64,000 nucleotides of DNA from Streptomyces sp. NBC_01571 (lineage in GTDB: Bacteria > Actinomycetota > Actinomycetes > Streptomycetales > Streptomycetaceae). Where the stretch lies: contig NZ_JAPEPZ010000001.1 in assembly GCF_026339875.1 (NCBI RefSeq), positions 6,820,001 to 6,884,000 on the forward strand, in the 5' to 3' direction. Positions 17,008 to 24,973 of the stretch are shown in pieces; within the stretch, counting starts at the first letter, position 1, and the number at the start of each line of letters is the position of its first letter. A program made the position numbers and the translations under genes. The notes beneath the pieces were generated by a model that saw only the letters and a program-made list of their open reading frames with translations, was not told the origin of the DNA and did not search any database.

Positions 17008-17805
17008 CTAGAACGGTGGCCTTTCGCCGTAGCTCTCGCCGAGGCTAGGGCCTGTGGGCAAAGGGAAGCTGTCCGCCGTTAGGTCGCTGTCGCAGAAGAG
17101 GAAAGGATTCCGTTGGCCTTCCAGCCCAGACGAGTCCTCGCCCCAAGCGTCGAGTGCATCGATGGCCCGTTCCCGGTGCTGCCACCGCTCGCTGGTTCCG
17201 AGGACCTCGCGGAGCAGGGGTACCAGCGTCGCTCGGTGGGGCAGCAACTCCGCGTCGTCCAGGAGCGGGATGCATGCTGCGATCGCCGCTTCGCTCACAT
17301 GCCGGTCGGCGTCATGGACGTACGCGAATGCGGCGGCGAACAACTGCGGTCTGGTTTGCCGGATGGCCGCGGCGGGCGGATAGCTGTCGAGAGGGAACCC
17401 ATGGAGGCGGCTCGCGGCATCGATCTCGTCGGTCACCTCGTCGGCAACAGAGCCGATCCAGGCCAGTAGTTCGGCCCGCATGCAGCCGGGGGCGTCTCGG
17501 CGGTTCTTGTCGACCGGGAGTGTCGTTCTCGGGTCGGTCAGGATCGCGGCCAGGTAGAGCGCCGTGGGGACTGTTGCCTCATAGATCGTGTTCTGGTGAT
17601 GCAGGATGCCGTGAACGTAGGCAAGGGCCTTCGTCCTCGTGGTCTGATCTGTGTCCAGCAGCGCTACCAGCATCTTGGGCGCGTCCGTCGCCAGTCCGTA
17701 GGCGTGGTTCAGCTCTGCCCAGTTGGTCTGGGTGAGAATCCGGTGCGGGTCGGGCAGACGAGCGACGATGGGAGGTACCTGGTCGTTCCTCACGTGATTC
17801 GCCAC
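17008..17805 (-). CDS. HEAT-repeat protein
   Basis: 265-aa all-helical protein. Repeating helix pairs (TRTKALAYVHGILHHQ near residue 57, AELLAWIGSVADEV near 112, VSEAAIAACIPLLDD near 169, RERAIDALDAWG near 212) are typical of HEAT/armadillo-like scaffolds, so it probably binds protein partners. The last 35 residues look disordered. The GTG start at 17805 lies 16 bp inside the 3' end of the DUF1152 gene, so the two form an operon and are translationally coupled. No enzymatic motif is seen and the partner is unknown. Confidence 0.6.
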   Translation of the reverse strand: MANHVRNDQVPPIVARLPDPHRILTQTNWAELNHAYGLATDAPKMLVALLDTDQTTRTKALAYVHGILHHQNTIYEATVPTALYLAAILTDPRTTLPVDKNRRDAPGCMRAELLAWIGSVADEVTDEIDAASRLHGFPLDSYPPAAAIRQTRPQLFAAAFAYVHDADRHVSEAAIAACIPLLDDAELLPHRATLVPLLREVLGTSERWQHRERAIDALDAWGEDSSGLEGQRNPFLFCDSDLTADSFPLPTGPSLGESYGERPPF

Positions 17806-18878
17806 AGGGGTGCTGTGTAGCGCTCCGGGCGGGTGCTGATCAGTAGTCGGCGCAGATCACCACGTTGGGAGCCGCTGAGGTTCAGCACCTCCGTAAGCCG
17901 GCGGAACGTCGTATGGCTGACTCCGCGGCCCCGGGCCTCGTTCTCGAACTCGCCGAGCTGGGAAAGCACCGTGTCGGGATCGAGCGTGACCGCCGGCTGG
18001 TCCTTGAGCCATGCCGCCTTGTTGCGTTCGTAGTCGATCTCCGAGTAGCCGCAAATCTCCCGGCTGAGTGCCTCGGCCTCGTCCAAGGTGTTCGTCGACA
18101 GGATGGCGCGGGCCAGTTCGTTGCGGCTCAGCGCGTCGTCCAGGTCGACTACGTGGACCGTGGGGCCCTCGTCCGTGAGCGGGATGGGGAGCCCGGCGTC
18201 CCGGACTTCGCAGGTACCTCGGACGCCTCGTGCCGTGGCGGCGAGCATCCCGGTTGCCTCGGAGGGGTGCCATTCCAGGACCGAGCTAATCGGTTCCGTG
18301 TCCTGTGCGGTGAACCTGTGTACGAGGGGGCCGAGCAGGCTCCGCAGGTCGTCGAGTGGGAGTTCGCCGTCCAGGCCTGGGCCGGCGACCAGCAGTCGCA
18401 CGGGGGCGTTCAGCTGGGAGCACGCTGCCAGTGTCAGGGCGTCTCCGAGCGGGCTCTTGAGGGTCGGCTCATCGCCTCGCGCGAGGATGTCGCCGCCGAC
18501 GTCGAGAAGATCGATCGAGGTCGGACGGAAGTGGCCCACCAGTTCATCTAGTTGGCGCGCGATGCCCGCGGCGCCGTGGTGGGGGTCGATCAAGGCGAAC
18601 GTGTGCGGGAGCTCTGCGGCCAGTCGGGGGAGCGTGGATCCCGCCGGCGGGATCGGACGGGCTGTGGCCGGTACCGACCAGACCGCGGGTGTCACGGGTT
18701 CGAGGCCCGAGAAGTTGTCGGGCCCTCGTGGGCCCGGCACCGGGTCGATCAGCAGGCGGTCCCACGCGTACGTGAAGATCACCGCCCGGTCGTCCTCGTC
18801 GCCGTACAGGGCGGCGTCAAGCATTGCGGCGGCGACAGCGTCGCCCCCTCCTCCTGCTGCGACGATCAACCGCGTCAT
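17790..18878 (-). CDS. DUF1152 domain protein
   Basis: 362-aa protein starting MTRLIVAAGGGGDAVAAAML; the glycine-rich first strand and loop are the hallmark of the DUF1152 family, whose function is unknown. A nucleotide-binding fold is plausible from GGGGD. Further conserved-looking blocks are LLDVGGDILARGDEPTLKSP near residue 150 and ICGYSEIDYERN near 280. It heads an operon with the HEAT-repeat gene and diverges from the GntR gene at 18959; the 80-bp gap carries an AGTGGC operator that could control both directions. Whether this pair belongs to the adjacent conjugative element or is older island cargo is unclear. Confidence 0.75.
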   Translation of the reverse strand: MTRLIVAAGGGGDAVAAAMLDAALYGDEDDRAVIFTYAWDRLLIDPVPGPRGPDNFSGLEPVTPAVWSVPATARPIPPAGSTLPRLAAELPHTFALIDPHHGAAGIARQLDELVGHFRPTSIDLLDVGGDILARGDEPTLKSPLGDALTLAACSQLNAPVRLLVAGPGLDGELPLDDLRSLLGPLVHRFTAQDTEPISSVLEWHPSEATGMLAATARGVRGTCEVRDAGLPIPLTDEGPTVHVVDLDDALSRNELARAILSTNTLDEAEALSREICGYSEIDYERNKAAWLKDQPAVTLDPDTVLSQLGEFENEARGRGVSHTTFRRLTEVLNLSGSQRGDLRRLLISTRPERYTAPLWRIT

Positions 18879-18920
18879 GTCCCCAACACTACGGGTTCGG
18901 TAATTGACCAGTCACCCTAT

Positions 18921-18943
18921 AGTGGCCAGAGGCCATAGCCACT
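18921..18943. promoter_or_regulatory. Operator for the first GntR regulator
   Basis: Half sites AGTGGC (18921-18926) and GCCACT (18938-18943) flank a TGGCCAGAGGCCA palindrome, 15 nt before the GntR start. The same half sites recur at 19744-19784, so this is very likely an autoregulatory site. Confidence 0.6.
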
Positions 18944-18958
18944 TGAGAAGGAGGGGAC

Positions 18959-19699
18959 ATGCCTCAGATCGAGGAAGCGCAGCCGAAGTATCTCCAGATC
19001 GCCCACTACATCCGCGATCAGATCCTTCGAGGCGACCTGCGGCCAGGGGACGAGGTCCCGTCGGAACGGCAGTTGGCTTCCACCTGGAAGGTTTCCAGGC
19101 CGACAGCCGCACGGTCGTTGGAGGCTTTGAGTCATCAGGGGCTCGTCGAGAAGCGGCAGGGGTCCGGAACGTACGTACGCAGTCTGGAAGTCAACCGGCG
19201 GGCGCGGGAGTTGTACGGCAGAGCCCGGCAGACGGGGAAGATCTACACCTCCGGTGAGTACGCGATCATCACCTCGGCCGGTTGGCTGGACGCTCCGGAT
19301 CACGTCGCTGAGGCGCTGGGCTTGACGAAGGATCGGCGGGCCGTGCACCGCCGGCGCGTGACCAACGATCAGAGCGGACCCATCACCTTGTCCACTTCGT
19401 GGTTCGCGCCCGACGTGGGAGAACGGGCGCCCAAGCTCCTTGAGCCCGAGCGGATCCAGGAGGGGACCCTGATGTACGTCGAGACCATGACGGGACGGCA
19501 GGGGAGCTACGCCGAGGACCGTATGTGTGCTCGCCAGGCGACGGACGAGGAGTCGCAGGACCTCCAACTGGAGGCGGGTTCAGCGGTCTTGATCGTGAAC
19601 CATGTGGTGTTCGACCTCCAGGACCGGCCTTTGGAGTTCGCCGAAGCCACCTACCCTCCGCATCGCTGGGCGTTCGAGCAGGGGTATCCGCTCACCTGA
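18959..19699 (+). CDS. GntR-family regulator (HutC/UTRA type)
   Basis: 246-aa transcription factor. An N-terminal winged helix (about residues 9-77: PKYLQIAHYIRDQI, VPSERQLASTWKVSRPTAAR, KRQGSGTYV) is followed by a UTRA ligand-binding domain (about 95-240). It resembles KorSA, the repressor that keeps AICE replication and transfer genes silent. ATG at 18959 with AAGGAGG about 7 nt upstream. The operator at 18921-18943 and the two sites at 19744-19788, just downstream of the gene, suggest it controls itself and the following small genes. The effector is unknown. Confidence 0.85.
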   Translation: MPQIEEAQPKYLQIAHYIRDQILRGDLRPGDEVPSERQLASTWKVSRPTAARSLEALSHQGLVEKRQGSGTYVRSLEVNRRARELYGRARQTGKIYTSGEYAIITSAGWLDAPDHVAEALGLTKDRRAVHRRRVTNDQSGPITLSTSWFAPDVGERAPKLLEPERIQEGTLMYVETMTGRQGSYAEDRMCARQATDEESQDLQLEAGSAVLIVNHVVFDLQDRPLEFAEATYPPHRWAFEQGYPLT

Positions 19700-19743
19700 C
19701 TGTCGAACGGTTGGTCGTTTCGGCGAACCGCTTGCACTCCCCA

Positions 19744-19788
19744 GGTGGCTAATGCCACTATCCAGTAAGTGGCTAAGGCCACTTACTG
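19744..19788. promoter_or_regulatory. Tandem operators for the first GntR regulator
   Basis: Two palindromes. At 19744-19759, GTGGC-TAAT-GCCAC. At 19763-19788, a perfect 11-bp inverted repeat, CAGTAAGTGGC and GCCACTTACTG around TAAG. They share AGTGGC half sites with the site before the GntR gene and lie directly upstream of the zinc-finger peptide gene. Confidence 0.65.
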
Positions 19789-19801
19789 AAGGGGGCGCGG
19801 T

Positions 19802-19975
19802 GTGACGAGTCGGCGGCCGGATCAAGGCGCGCACTTACCTTGCCGGGGATGTCGTGGGCGCGGCTGGAAGCGAGTCGGCTCCCGCACGGCCCTGGCGCTC
19901 ACCACCGTCAATGACCGTGTCCGTCCCACATCGAAACGGCGCTGCCTCGATTGCGACGGCAGCGGCAGGGAGTGA
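19802..19975 (+). CDS. Small CxxCxGxG zinc-finger protein with a TTA codon
   Basis: 57-aa protein with CRGCRGRGW (residues 14-22) and CLDCDGSG (48-55), the two halves of a DnaJ-type zinc finger separated by about 25 residues. Small proteins of this kind are common beside GntR genes in Streptomyces mobile elements; their role is not known. GTG start at 19802 with GGGGG upstream. It starts 14 nt after the tandem operators, so GntR repression is likely. Codon 12 is TTA (19835-19837), the rare leucine codon read by bldA tRNA, so translation may be tied to development. Six bp separate it from the next gene. Confidence 0.7.
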   Translation: MTSRRPDQGAHLPCRGCRGRGWKRVGSRTALALTTVNDRVRPTSKRRCLDCDGSGRE

Positions 19976-19981
19976 ACGCGG

Positions 19982-20422
19982 ATGAGTTACCTGATCGACC
20001 GCCATCCCTCTGCGGACTCGCCGCGGCTCGGTGCGATGACCTTGCACCCCGTCGCGGAGTCTGTGCCCCGGGCCCGGCGCTGGTTCCGGAAGTTCATCGC
20101 TCCGTACAACCCGGCCTGCTCGGTGGACGACTGCGTACTGATGGTCTCCGAGCTGGTGACCAACGCCATCGTCTACGGGCACTCGGACGACCCGTGGATC
20201 GTCCAGATCGAGTGGTTCCGCGAGGGGGCCTCACTCCGGGTCGATGTGCACAACCCGGGGTATCCGGCGAACGTGCGGCTGCGGCGCCCTGGGGCCAATG
20301 AGGCGCATGGACGCGGCTTGCTGCTCGTAGATTCCATCGCGGAGTCCTGGCGGTCGGGTCCCAGTCGCTTCGGTGGCACGGTCGTCTCCTTCGTGATGGC
20401 CGATGCCTGGCCCGACAGCTGA
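19982..20422 (+). CDS. RsbW-like ATP-binding protein
   Basis: 146-aa protein with a GHKL-type (histidine kinase-like) ATPase fold: VSELVTNAIVYGH (the N-box, about residues 55-67), VDVHNPGYPA (the D-x-G region, about 91-100) and HGRGLLLVDSIAESW (the G box, about 113-127). This is the anti-sigma-factor kinase class that is much expanded in Streptomyces. It lacks a sensor domain or membrane segment. It is probably co-transcribed with the zinc-finger gene 6 bp upstream. Its target, a sigma factor or antagonist, is not encoded nearby. Confidence 0.8.
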   Translation: MSYLIDRHPSADSPRLGAMTLHPVAESVPRARRWFRKFIAPYNPACSVDDCVLMVSELVTNAIVYGHSDDPWIVQIEWFREGASLRVDVHNPGYPANVRLRRPGANEAHGRGLLLVDSIAESWRSGPSRFGGTVVSFVMADAWPDS

Positions 20423-20468
20423 GGTGGCCGCAGCGCAGCAGTACTGCGCAACAGGATTTCTCGCTAGT

Positions 20469-20487
20469 CTGGTTGACCAGTTGACTT
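20469..20487. promoter_or_regulatory. Operator before the second GntR gene
   Basis: Palindrome CTGGTTGACCAG (20469-20480) overlaps TGACCAGTTGACTT (20474-20487), whose complement AAGTCAACTGGTCA resembles the AAGTCAACCTGNCA repeats at 21273-21327. A TAGTCT element at 20465-20470 may be the -10 box it blocks. Confidence 0.55.
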
Positions 20488-20511
20488 GGCCAATCTCGAC
20501 AGGCGGCGTTC

Positions 20512-21240
20512 ATGGCGTATGAAGTGGCGGCACCTAAGTACGTCCGCCTCGCCCAGACGATCCAGAGCCGCATTGAGGACGGCACGTACGCGCCAGGCAC
20601 TCGGGTGCCCAGCGAGAACCAGTTGGTCCAGGCGTTCGGGATGTCGCGGCCTACCGTCGTCCGGGCTCTGGAACTGCTGAAGCGTGATGGCTGGCTGGAG
20701 TCCCGGCAGGGCTTCGGCACGATCGTGCGGGGTCGGCCGGCTGTCGTCGAGCAGAAGAGTCGGCGCGGGCGGGAAACGCTGGAGCGTGACGAGTCGCAGA
20801 CTCCGGGGCGGTTGGTCGCTGTTGATCGAGTGTTCGTTCCGGCGCGAGTCGCCTCGGTGCTCGGGCTGCCCAAGCGCGCCGAAGTCCTGATGCGCCGGTT
20901 CCTGGTCGAGGACGAGGGGGAGGCGGTCGAACTCGTCTCGTCGTACTTCCCCGCCGGCCTGGTCGACGGCACCGACCTCGGGAGCTCCGAGCCGTTGGGC
21001 GTCGGGATCCGGGAACACTTGGAGGGGCGGAAGAAAGTCCGCTACGACCATGTGATGGAGCGGGTCTCCGCCCGGCTGGCGGATGCCGGCGAAGCGGAGC
21101 TCCTCGGCCTGCCCGACGGTGTGCCCGTCCTCAGCGTTCTGGTGGCCGCCTTCGATGCCGCGGGCCAGGCGCTACAGGTTTCCGACGTGCTGCTTCCTGC
21201 CGATCGGCAGGAGCTCGAAGATACGTACCGCTTGAACTAG
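20512..21240 (+). CDS. Second GntR-family regulator (HutC/UTRA type)
   Basis: 242-aa regulator with an N-terminal winged helix (PKYVRLAQTIQSRI, VPSENQLVQAFGMSRPTVVR, RQGFGTIV, about residues 8-76) and a UTRA domain (about 95-235). It is paralogous to the regulator at 18959 but probably has a different DNA target: the operators around this gene carry AAGTCAAC instead of AGTGGC. Matching sites lie before its own start (20469-20487) and before the SCO3933-type gene (21273-21327), so it probably represses itself and the transfer/replication operon that begins at 21364. Confidence 0.85.
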   Translation: MAYEVAAPKYVRLAQTIQSRIEDGTYAPGTRVPSENQLVQAFGMSRPTVVRALELLKRDGWLESRQGFGTIVRGRPAVVEQKSRRGRETLERDESQTPGRLVAVDRVFVPARVASVLGLPKRAEVLMRRFLVEDEGEAVELVSSYFPAGLVDGTDLGSSEPLGVGIREHLEGRKKVRYDHVMERVSARLADAGEAELLGLPDGVPVLSVLVAAFDAAGQALQVSDVLLPADRQELEDTYRLN

Positions 21241-21272
21241 CCCCAGGATGGCGGCCGTTGGGGCGGAATCGC

Positions 21273-21327
21273 ACTTGACAAGTCAACCTGGCAACTCTAA
21301 TTTTGAACTTGCTAAGTCAACCTGTCA
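21273..21327. promoter_or_regulatory. Two 21-bp direct-repeat operators before the transfer operon
   Basis: 21273-21293 and 21307-21327 match at 18 of 21 positions (ACTTG-NN-AAGTCAACCTG-N-CA), 34 bp apart. They lie just upstream of the first gene of the transfer-replication-integration operon and share AAGTCAAC with the site before the second GntR gene. Confidence 0.65.
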
Positions 21328-21363
21328 GGTGATGGGTTGATCATCCTCAGAAGGAGACTCTCT

Positions 21364-21714
21364 GTGCGTGTGATCCGTATCGATGCCTCGTCCGCCACGA
21401 TCCTGCTCACCGAAGCGCCGGCGCCGAAGGTGCGTGACCGGCAGACCGGTGAGATCGCCAAGGACGCCGTGAGCGGCGAGACCCTGATGACCCTGGGAGT
21501 CGTCTACATCGACGACGGCGAATCGGCCCTGATTCAGGTCACGGTCCCTGAAAGCGGCGTCACGGACGGGCTGACTGTCGGAGCCCCGGTCGCGCTGCCC
21601 GGCCTGGTGGCCCGCCCTTGGCAGAGCGTGTTCAACGGCCAGCAGCGCCACGGCATCGCCTACCGGGCGACCGCCGTCATGCCGGGGGCCTTCTCGATGG
21701 CTGAGGCGGGCTGA
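21364..21714 (+). CDS. SCO3933-family regulatory protein
   Basis: 116-aa protein starting VRVIRIDASSATILLTEAP. It belongs to the small regulatory family (SCO3933 type) that regularly precedes the FtsK/SpoIIIE gene in Streptomyces AICEs. The fold looks all-beta, with an ADxRTGE-like segment here reading KVRDRQTGEIAKD. I chose GTG 21364 because AAGGAG ends 8 nt before it; the frame opens earlier at 21337, but that codon lies upstream of the Shine-Dalgarno sequence. It is the first gene after the AAGTCAAC operators and ends 4 bp before the translocase gene. Its exact role, perhaps control of element activation, is not evident from the sequence. Confidence 0.75.
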   Translation: MRVIRIDASSATILLTEAPAPKVRDRQTGEIAKDAVSGETLMTLGVVYIDDGESALIQVTVPESGVTDGLTVGAPVALPGLVARPWQSVFNGQQRHGIAYRATAVMPGAFSMAEAG

Positions 21715-21718
21715 TCGC

Positions 21719-23095
21719 GTGACCGACCTGGTGACGGTGGCCGAGCTGGGCGGGGCCTTCGCCGCGATAGGCGGCACGGCCTACCTCAAGCATGCTCACC
21801 CCGCCGCGTACTGGTCCACGGTCGGGCTGCCGGTCTCGGTGGCTCGGCTGCTGGGCTCCTACTCCTCGACCATGGACGCATGCGGTCTGACCGTCGAGCC
21901 TCCCCGCTGGCGGGCCCTGGCGGTCAGGGCGACCACTCGACGTGAGGTCCGTCCGGTACCGCCCCGCCGGGGCGTCATCCGGCCCACCTCGACCGGTCTG
22001 CGTATGCGGCTCAGGCTCGCCCCGGGTCAGGAACCCGCGGACCTGGCGGCCTCGGCCGAACGCCTCCGGCACGCCTGGGGCGTTCACGCCGTGTACGTAC
22101 GGGACATCAAGCCCGGAGTCGTCGAACTGCGGCTCGTCGGCTTCGACGTCCTGCGGAGAGTGCGGATGCCGCGCCGGACCGGGACCGATCTCTTACGGGT
22201 GCCGGTGGCGCTGCGGGAGGACGCGACCGCGTTCGTCCGTGACTACCGGGCCGTACCGCACGAACTCGTCCTCGGCGCGACGCTCTCGGGCAAGTCCATG
22301 TACCTGCGCAACCTGATCGCCGGCCTGGCCGCGCAACCCGTCGTCCTGGTCGGTATCGACTGCAAGCGGGGTGTTGAACTCTCTCCGTTCGCCGCCCGGC
22401 TCTCCGCCCTGGCGACCGACCCTGAGCAGGCGGCCGAACTGCTGCCGGTGCTCGTGAAGGAAATGGAGGACCGGTACGACCTGATCAAGGCCCGACAGGG
22501 CACCGCCCCGGGCACCCCCGACGAACTGATCACCTCCGACATCTGGGGTCTGCCGGAAGACGAACGCCCGTCCCCGGTCGTGCTGTTCGTCGACGAGGTC
22601 GCGGAGCTCTTCCTCGTCGCGACACGCAAGGAAGAGGAACGACGGGACGAGATGGTCACCCACCTCATCCGACTCGCCCAGCTCGGCCGCGCGGCCGGCA
22701 TCTACCTGGAGGTCTGCGGGCAGCGCTTCGGCGCCGAGCTGGGCAAGGGCGCCACCATGCTCCGCGCCCAGCTCACCGGCCGCGTCTCCCACCGCGTCAA
22801 CGACGAAGCCTCCGCGAAGATGGCACTCGGCGACATCGCGCCGGAAGCCGTGTCCGCCGCTTGCTCCATTCCCGCCGAGCGCCCCGGGCTCGCCGTCGCC
22901 GGTGACACCTCCGGCGGCTGGTCCCGAATCCGGACCCCGCACATCTCGCTGGCCGACGCCGCCGCTACCTGCTGCGGCACGGCTCACCTCGCCCCGGACG
23001 TACCGGCGCTCTCTCCCTTCAAGCCCTACGTCCTTCCGCCACCGGCCGCGAAGCCTGCCGAGCCGCTGAGCCACCCCCGGCCGGTCGTCGAGTAG
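21719..23095 (+). CDS. FtsK/SpoIIIE-type conjugative translocase (Tra)
   Basis: 458-aa ATPase that moves double-stranded DNA between mycelia, the single essential transfer protein of Streptomyces elements. Walker A GATLSGKS is at about residues 186-193, VVLFVDEVAELF (Walker B) at about 287, and RLAQLGRAAGIYLEVCGQR (the ASCE sensor region) at about 319-337. GTG start at 21719, 4 bp after the previous gene. The N-terminal 65 residues are only weakly hydrophobic, so membrane attachment may rely on the Spd partners encoded next. An actinomycete septal or mycelial transfer role is inferred from the element context. Confidence 0.88.
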   Translation: MTDLVTVAELGGAFAAIGGTAYLKHAHPAAYWSTVGLPVSVARLLGSYSSTMDACGLTVEPPRWRALAVRATTRREVRPVPPRRGVIRPTSTGLRMRLRLAPGQEPADLAASAERLRHAWGVHAVYVRDIKPGVVELRLVGFDVLRRVRMPRRTGTDLLRVPVALREDATAFVRDYRAVPHELVLGATLSGKSMYLRNLIAGLAAQPVVLVGIDCKRGVELSPFAARLSALATDPEQAAELLPVLVKEMEDRYDLIKARQGTAPGTPDELITSDIWGLPEDERPSPVVLFVDEVAELFLVATRKEEERRDEMVTHLIRLAQLGRAAGIYLEVCGQRFGAELGKGATMLRAQLTGRVSHRVNDEASAKMALGDIAPEAVSAACSIPAERPGLAVAGDTSGGWSRIRTPHISLADAAATCCGTAHLAPDVPALSPFKPYVLPPPAAKPAEPLSHPRPVVE

Positions 23096-23173
23096 GACCA
23101 ACCCGCCCCGACTCGACGCGCCCAAGCGTCAGGTCCCTACCCCGCCATGCCCGAAAGGAGGAGTGCACCCACC

Positions 23174-23383
23174 ATGTGCCCCGACTGCGAGGACTTCGCC
23201 CGAACCGTCGTCCTGCTGGGACAACTCGCCCTGTACGCCGACCGGTCGGACGCCGACGCGACATTCGTGGACGCCGTGGGCGTGTCCCTGGCCGCGTCCC
23301 TCCCGGAGCCGCCGCCCGGCATCTTCCCGCCCGGCTACGACCCCGACGACGGCCCGGCCTACCCCGGTGAAACGCCCCGATGA
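23174..23383 (+). CDS. Small hypothetical protein of the transfer region
   Basis: 69-aa acidic protein starting MCPDCEDFARTVVLLGQLAL, with a proline-rich end (PEPPPGIFPPGY). ATG 23174 is preferred over 23147 because GAAAGGAGG (23152-23160) lies between the two. A CxxC pair is at residues 2-5. The stop overlaps the next start (ATGA). It belongs to the set of short spread-region genes; no function is known. Confidence 0.6.
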   Translation: MCPDCEDFARTVVLLGQLALYADRSDADATFVDAVGVSLAASLPEPPPGIFPPGYDPDDGPAYPGETPR

Positions 23384-24012
23384 CCCGCCCCGTCTTCCGT
23401 GCGGACGCGGTCCTGGTCCAAGCCGTCATCGCCGGGGCCCTGTCCTTCGCCCACCTGCACGACCTCGCCGCCGCTGCCGGACAGAGCGGATGGAAGGCCT
23501 GGGCCTATCCGGTCTCGGTCGACCTGCTTCTCGTCGCCGCCTGGCACCGACTCCGCACCGGAGGACCGAAAGCCGCGGCGTGGGTCTGGTTCCTCGTCGC
23601 TCTGACGGCCTCGCTCGGAGCCAACGTTTCGACCGCCGGCCTCCTCGACCTGGACCACGTTCCCGCCTGGCTGCGGATCCTTGTCGCCGGATGGCCCGCA
23701 GTCGCCTTCCTCGGCGGAACCCTGCTGGCCCACCGAGGCCACGTCGCGGCGCCGGAACCGGAACCGGAACCAGGACGGGAAAGCACACCCGCCCGGATGG
23801 ACGAGAACGAACCGATCGCCCCGGCTCCCCAGCCGTCCACCGCCCATTCCCCTCTCAATGCCGCCGTGCCGCCCGCCCTCGTCGCGCTGGCCCACAAGGT
23901 CGCCGACGAACACCGCACCCGGACGGGCACGGCCATCGACACCTCGACCCTGCGCGCCCGCCTCGGCGTCCCGCTGCCGCTCGCCGAAGCCATCGCCGCC
24001 CAACTCGCCTGA
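23380..24012 (+). CDS. DUF2637 membrane protein (SpdB-like)
   Basis: 210-aa membrane protein. About four hydrophobic segments fill residues 8-120 (AVLVQAVIAGALSFAHL, YPVSVDLLLVAAW, AWVWFLVALTASLGANV, ILVAGWPAVAFLGGTLL), followed by a charged linker rich in Glu and Pro and a helical cytoplasmic tail that may be a helix-turn-helix. This is the DUF2637 architecture of Spd proteins, which help plasmids and AICEs spread between hyphal compartments after transfer. ATGA overlap with the gene before. Confidence 0.8.
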   Translation: MTRPVFRADAVLVQAVIAGALSFAHLHDLAAAAGQSGWKAWAYPVSVDLLLVAAWHRLRTGGPKAAAWVWFLVALTASLGANVSTAGLLDLDHVPAWLRILVAGWPAVAFLGGTLLAHRGHVAAPEPEPEPGRESTPARMDENEPIAPAPQPSTAHSPLNAAVPPALVALAHKVADEHRTRTGTAIDTSTLRARLGVPLPLAEAIAAQLA

Positions 24013-24030
24013 CCCGGAGGACATCCCACC

Positions 24031-24222
24031 GTGCGCCCGTCCACGCTCCGCGCGCTGAACCGCGCTGCCGAGCTCACCCGACAGAACCGGCTCACCGAAG
24101 CCATGTTGATCGCCGAGCCGGTCATCCTCGCCGCCGACTTCTACGAGGGCGAGGAGATCAAGGCCTGGCTGGTCAGCCACGTCGCCGACTTCACCGGAGA
24201 GAACAGGAAGGGAACCGACTGA
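24031..24222 (+). CDS. Small hypothetical protein
   Basis: 63-aa helical protein (MRPSTLRALNRAAELTRQNR). GTG start at 24031 with GGAGG about 11 nt upstream. The stop overlaps the next gene's ATG (TGATG). No motif is recognised; its place among the spd genes suggests a transfer-related role. Confidence 0.6.
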   Translation: MRPSTLRALNRAAELTRQNRLTEAMLIAEPVILAADFYEGEEIKAWLVSHVADFTGENRKGTD

Positions 24223-24413
24223 TGCCCGCGAACCCGCGCTTCCGCCGCGTCGTCCGCATCGGCCCCGTCCAGGTCGCCACGTACTACGACGGCCGTGGCC
24301 GAGAGAAGCACGCCGCCGCCTGCACCGCACCGCGCTGCGGCTTCTCCACCGACTACGACAGCCGCGCCGCCGCCGAACTCGCCGCGCGCACCCACCGCTG
24401 CGCCACCCGCTGA
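24222..24413 (+). CDS. Mobile element transfer protein (SpdA-like)
   Basis: 63-aa protein reading MPANPRFRRVVRIGPVQVAT and then a C-x5-C-type segment (ACTAPRCGFSTDYDS) ending RTHRC. This matches the short family annotated as mobile element transfer protein in Streptomyces AICEs. Three cysteines and a late histidine could bind zinc. It is coupled to the gene before it and 10 bp from the next. Confidence 0.7.
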   Translation: MPANPRFRRVVRIGPVQVATYYDGRGREKHAAACTAPRCGFSTDYDSRAAAELAARTHRCATR

Positions 24414-24423
24414 GGGAGCTCCC

Positions 24424-24618
24424 ATGACCGTCTCGCTGCCGCTCGTCCTCGTCCTGGGGCTCATCGCCTGGGCCGCGATCAAGTTCCTGGGCGTCCGCGT
24501 CTGGATCGTCGTCGTGGTCGCCCTGTTCGGTTTCCTGCTCTCCAGGACCTTCCTCGGCCCGGTCATCGACTCCGGCACCCGCTCCGGTGTCGACGTCGTC
24601 AACGGCACCCACGACTGA
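24424..24618 (+). CDS. Small membrane protein of the spread region
   Basis: 64-aa protein, almost wholly hydrophobic between residues 3 and 50 (two membrane segments: LPLVLVLGLIAWAAIKFL and VWIVVVVALFGFLLSRTF). ATG 24424 with GAGGGAG upstream. It lies between the SpdA-like and SpdD-like genes and is a likely partner in intramycelial spread. Confidence 0.7.
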   Translation: MTVSLPLVLVLGLIAWAAIKFLGVRVWIVVVVALFGFLLSRTFLGPVIDSGTRSGVDVVNGTHD

Positions 24619-24632
24619 GAAGGAGACCCGCC

Positions 24633-24884
24633 GTGTTCCGCCCCAAGCTGCCCGACGTCCCGACGCTGCCCGGCTCGAACGCGCTGAGCCCTCACCACAC
24701 CCACACCCCGGCACCCTCCGCCGGCCGCCACTCCCTGAGCCCGTACGTGGGCGCGGTCGCCGCGGTGGTCGTCGTCGGGGTCGTCCTGACCGCACTCCTC
24801 GCAGTCGTCGCCGTCACGGCCGTGTCCGTGGCCATCGCCGCCGTGGTACTGCGCTCCCTGGTCACCGGCGCGAACAAGCGCTGA
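24633..24884 (+). CDS. SpdD-like spread protein
   Basis: 83-aa protein: a proline/histidine-rich N-terminus (LSPHHTHTPAPS), then one long hydrophobic stretch (about residues 37-75, YVGAVAAVVVVGVVLTALLA). This is the SpdD layout. GTG start at 24633 with GAAGGAGA 7 nt upstream. The rep gene follows about 90 bp later. Confidence 0.72.
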   Translation: MFRPKLPDVPTLPGSNALSPHHTHTPAPSAGRHSLSPYVGAVAAVVVVGVVLTALLAVVAVTAVSVAIAAVVLRSLVTGANKR

Positions 24885-24973
24885 CCGGCCGCCGGGGCGG
24901 CAACAAGCCGCCAAGCATCCCGCCGCCCCGGGGCCGTCCCTCCGAACCACCGAAACAGCCGAGAGGAACTCTC

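Noticed and set aside
16980..18900. Left attachment site for the AICE
   Set aside because: No sequence matching the tRNA-Arg 3' half was found by eye in this stretch.
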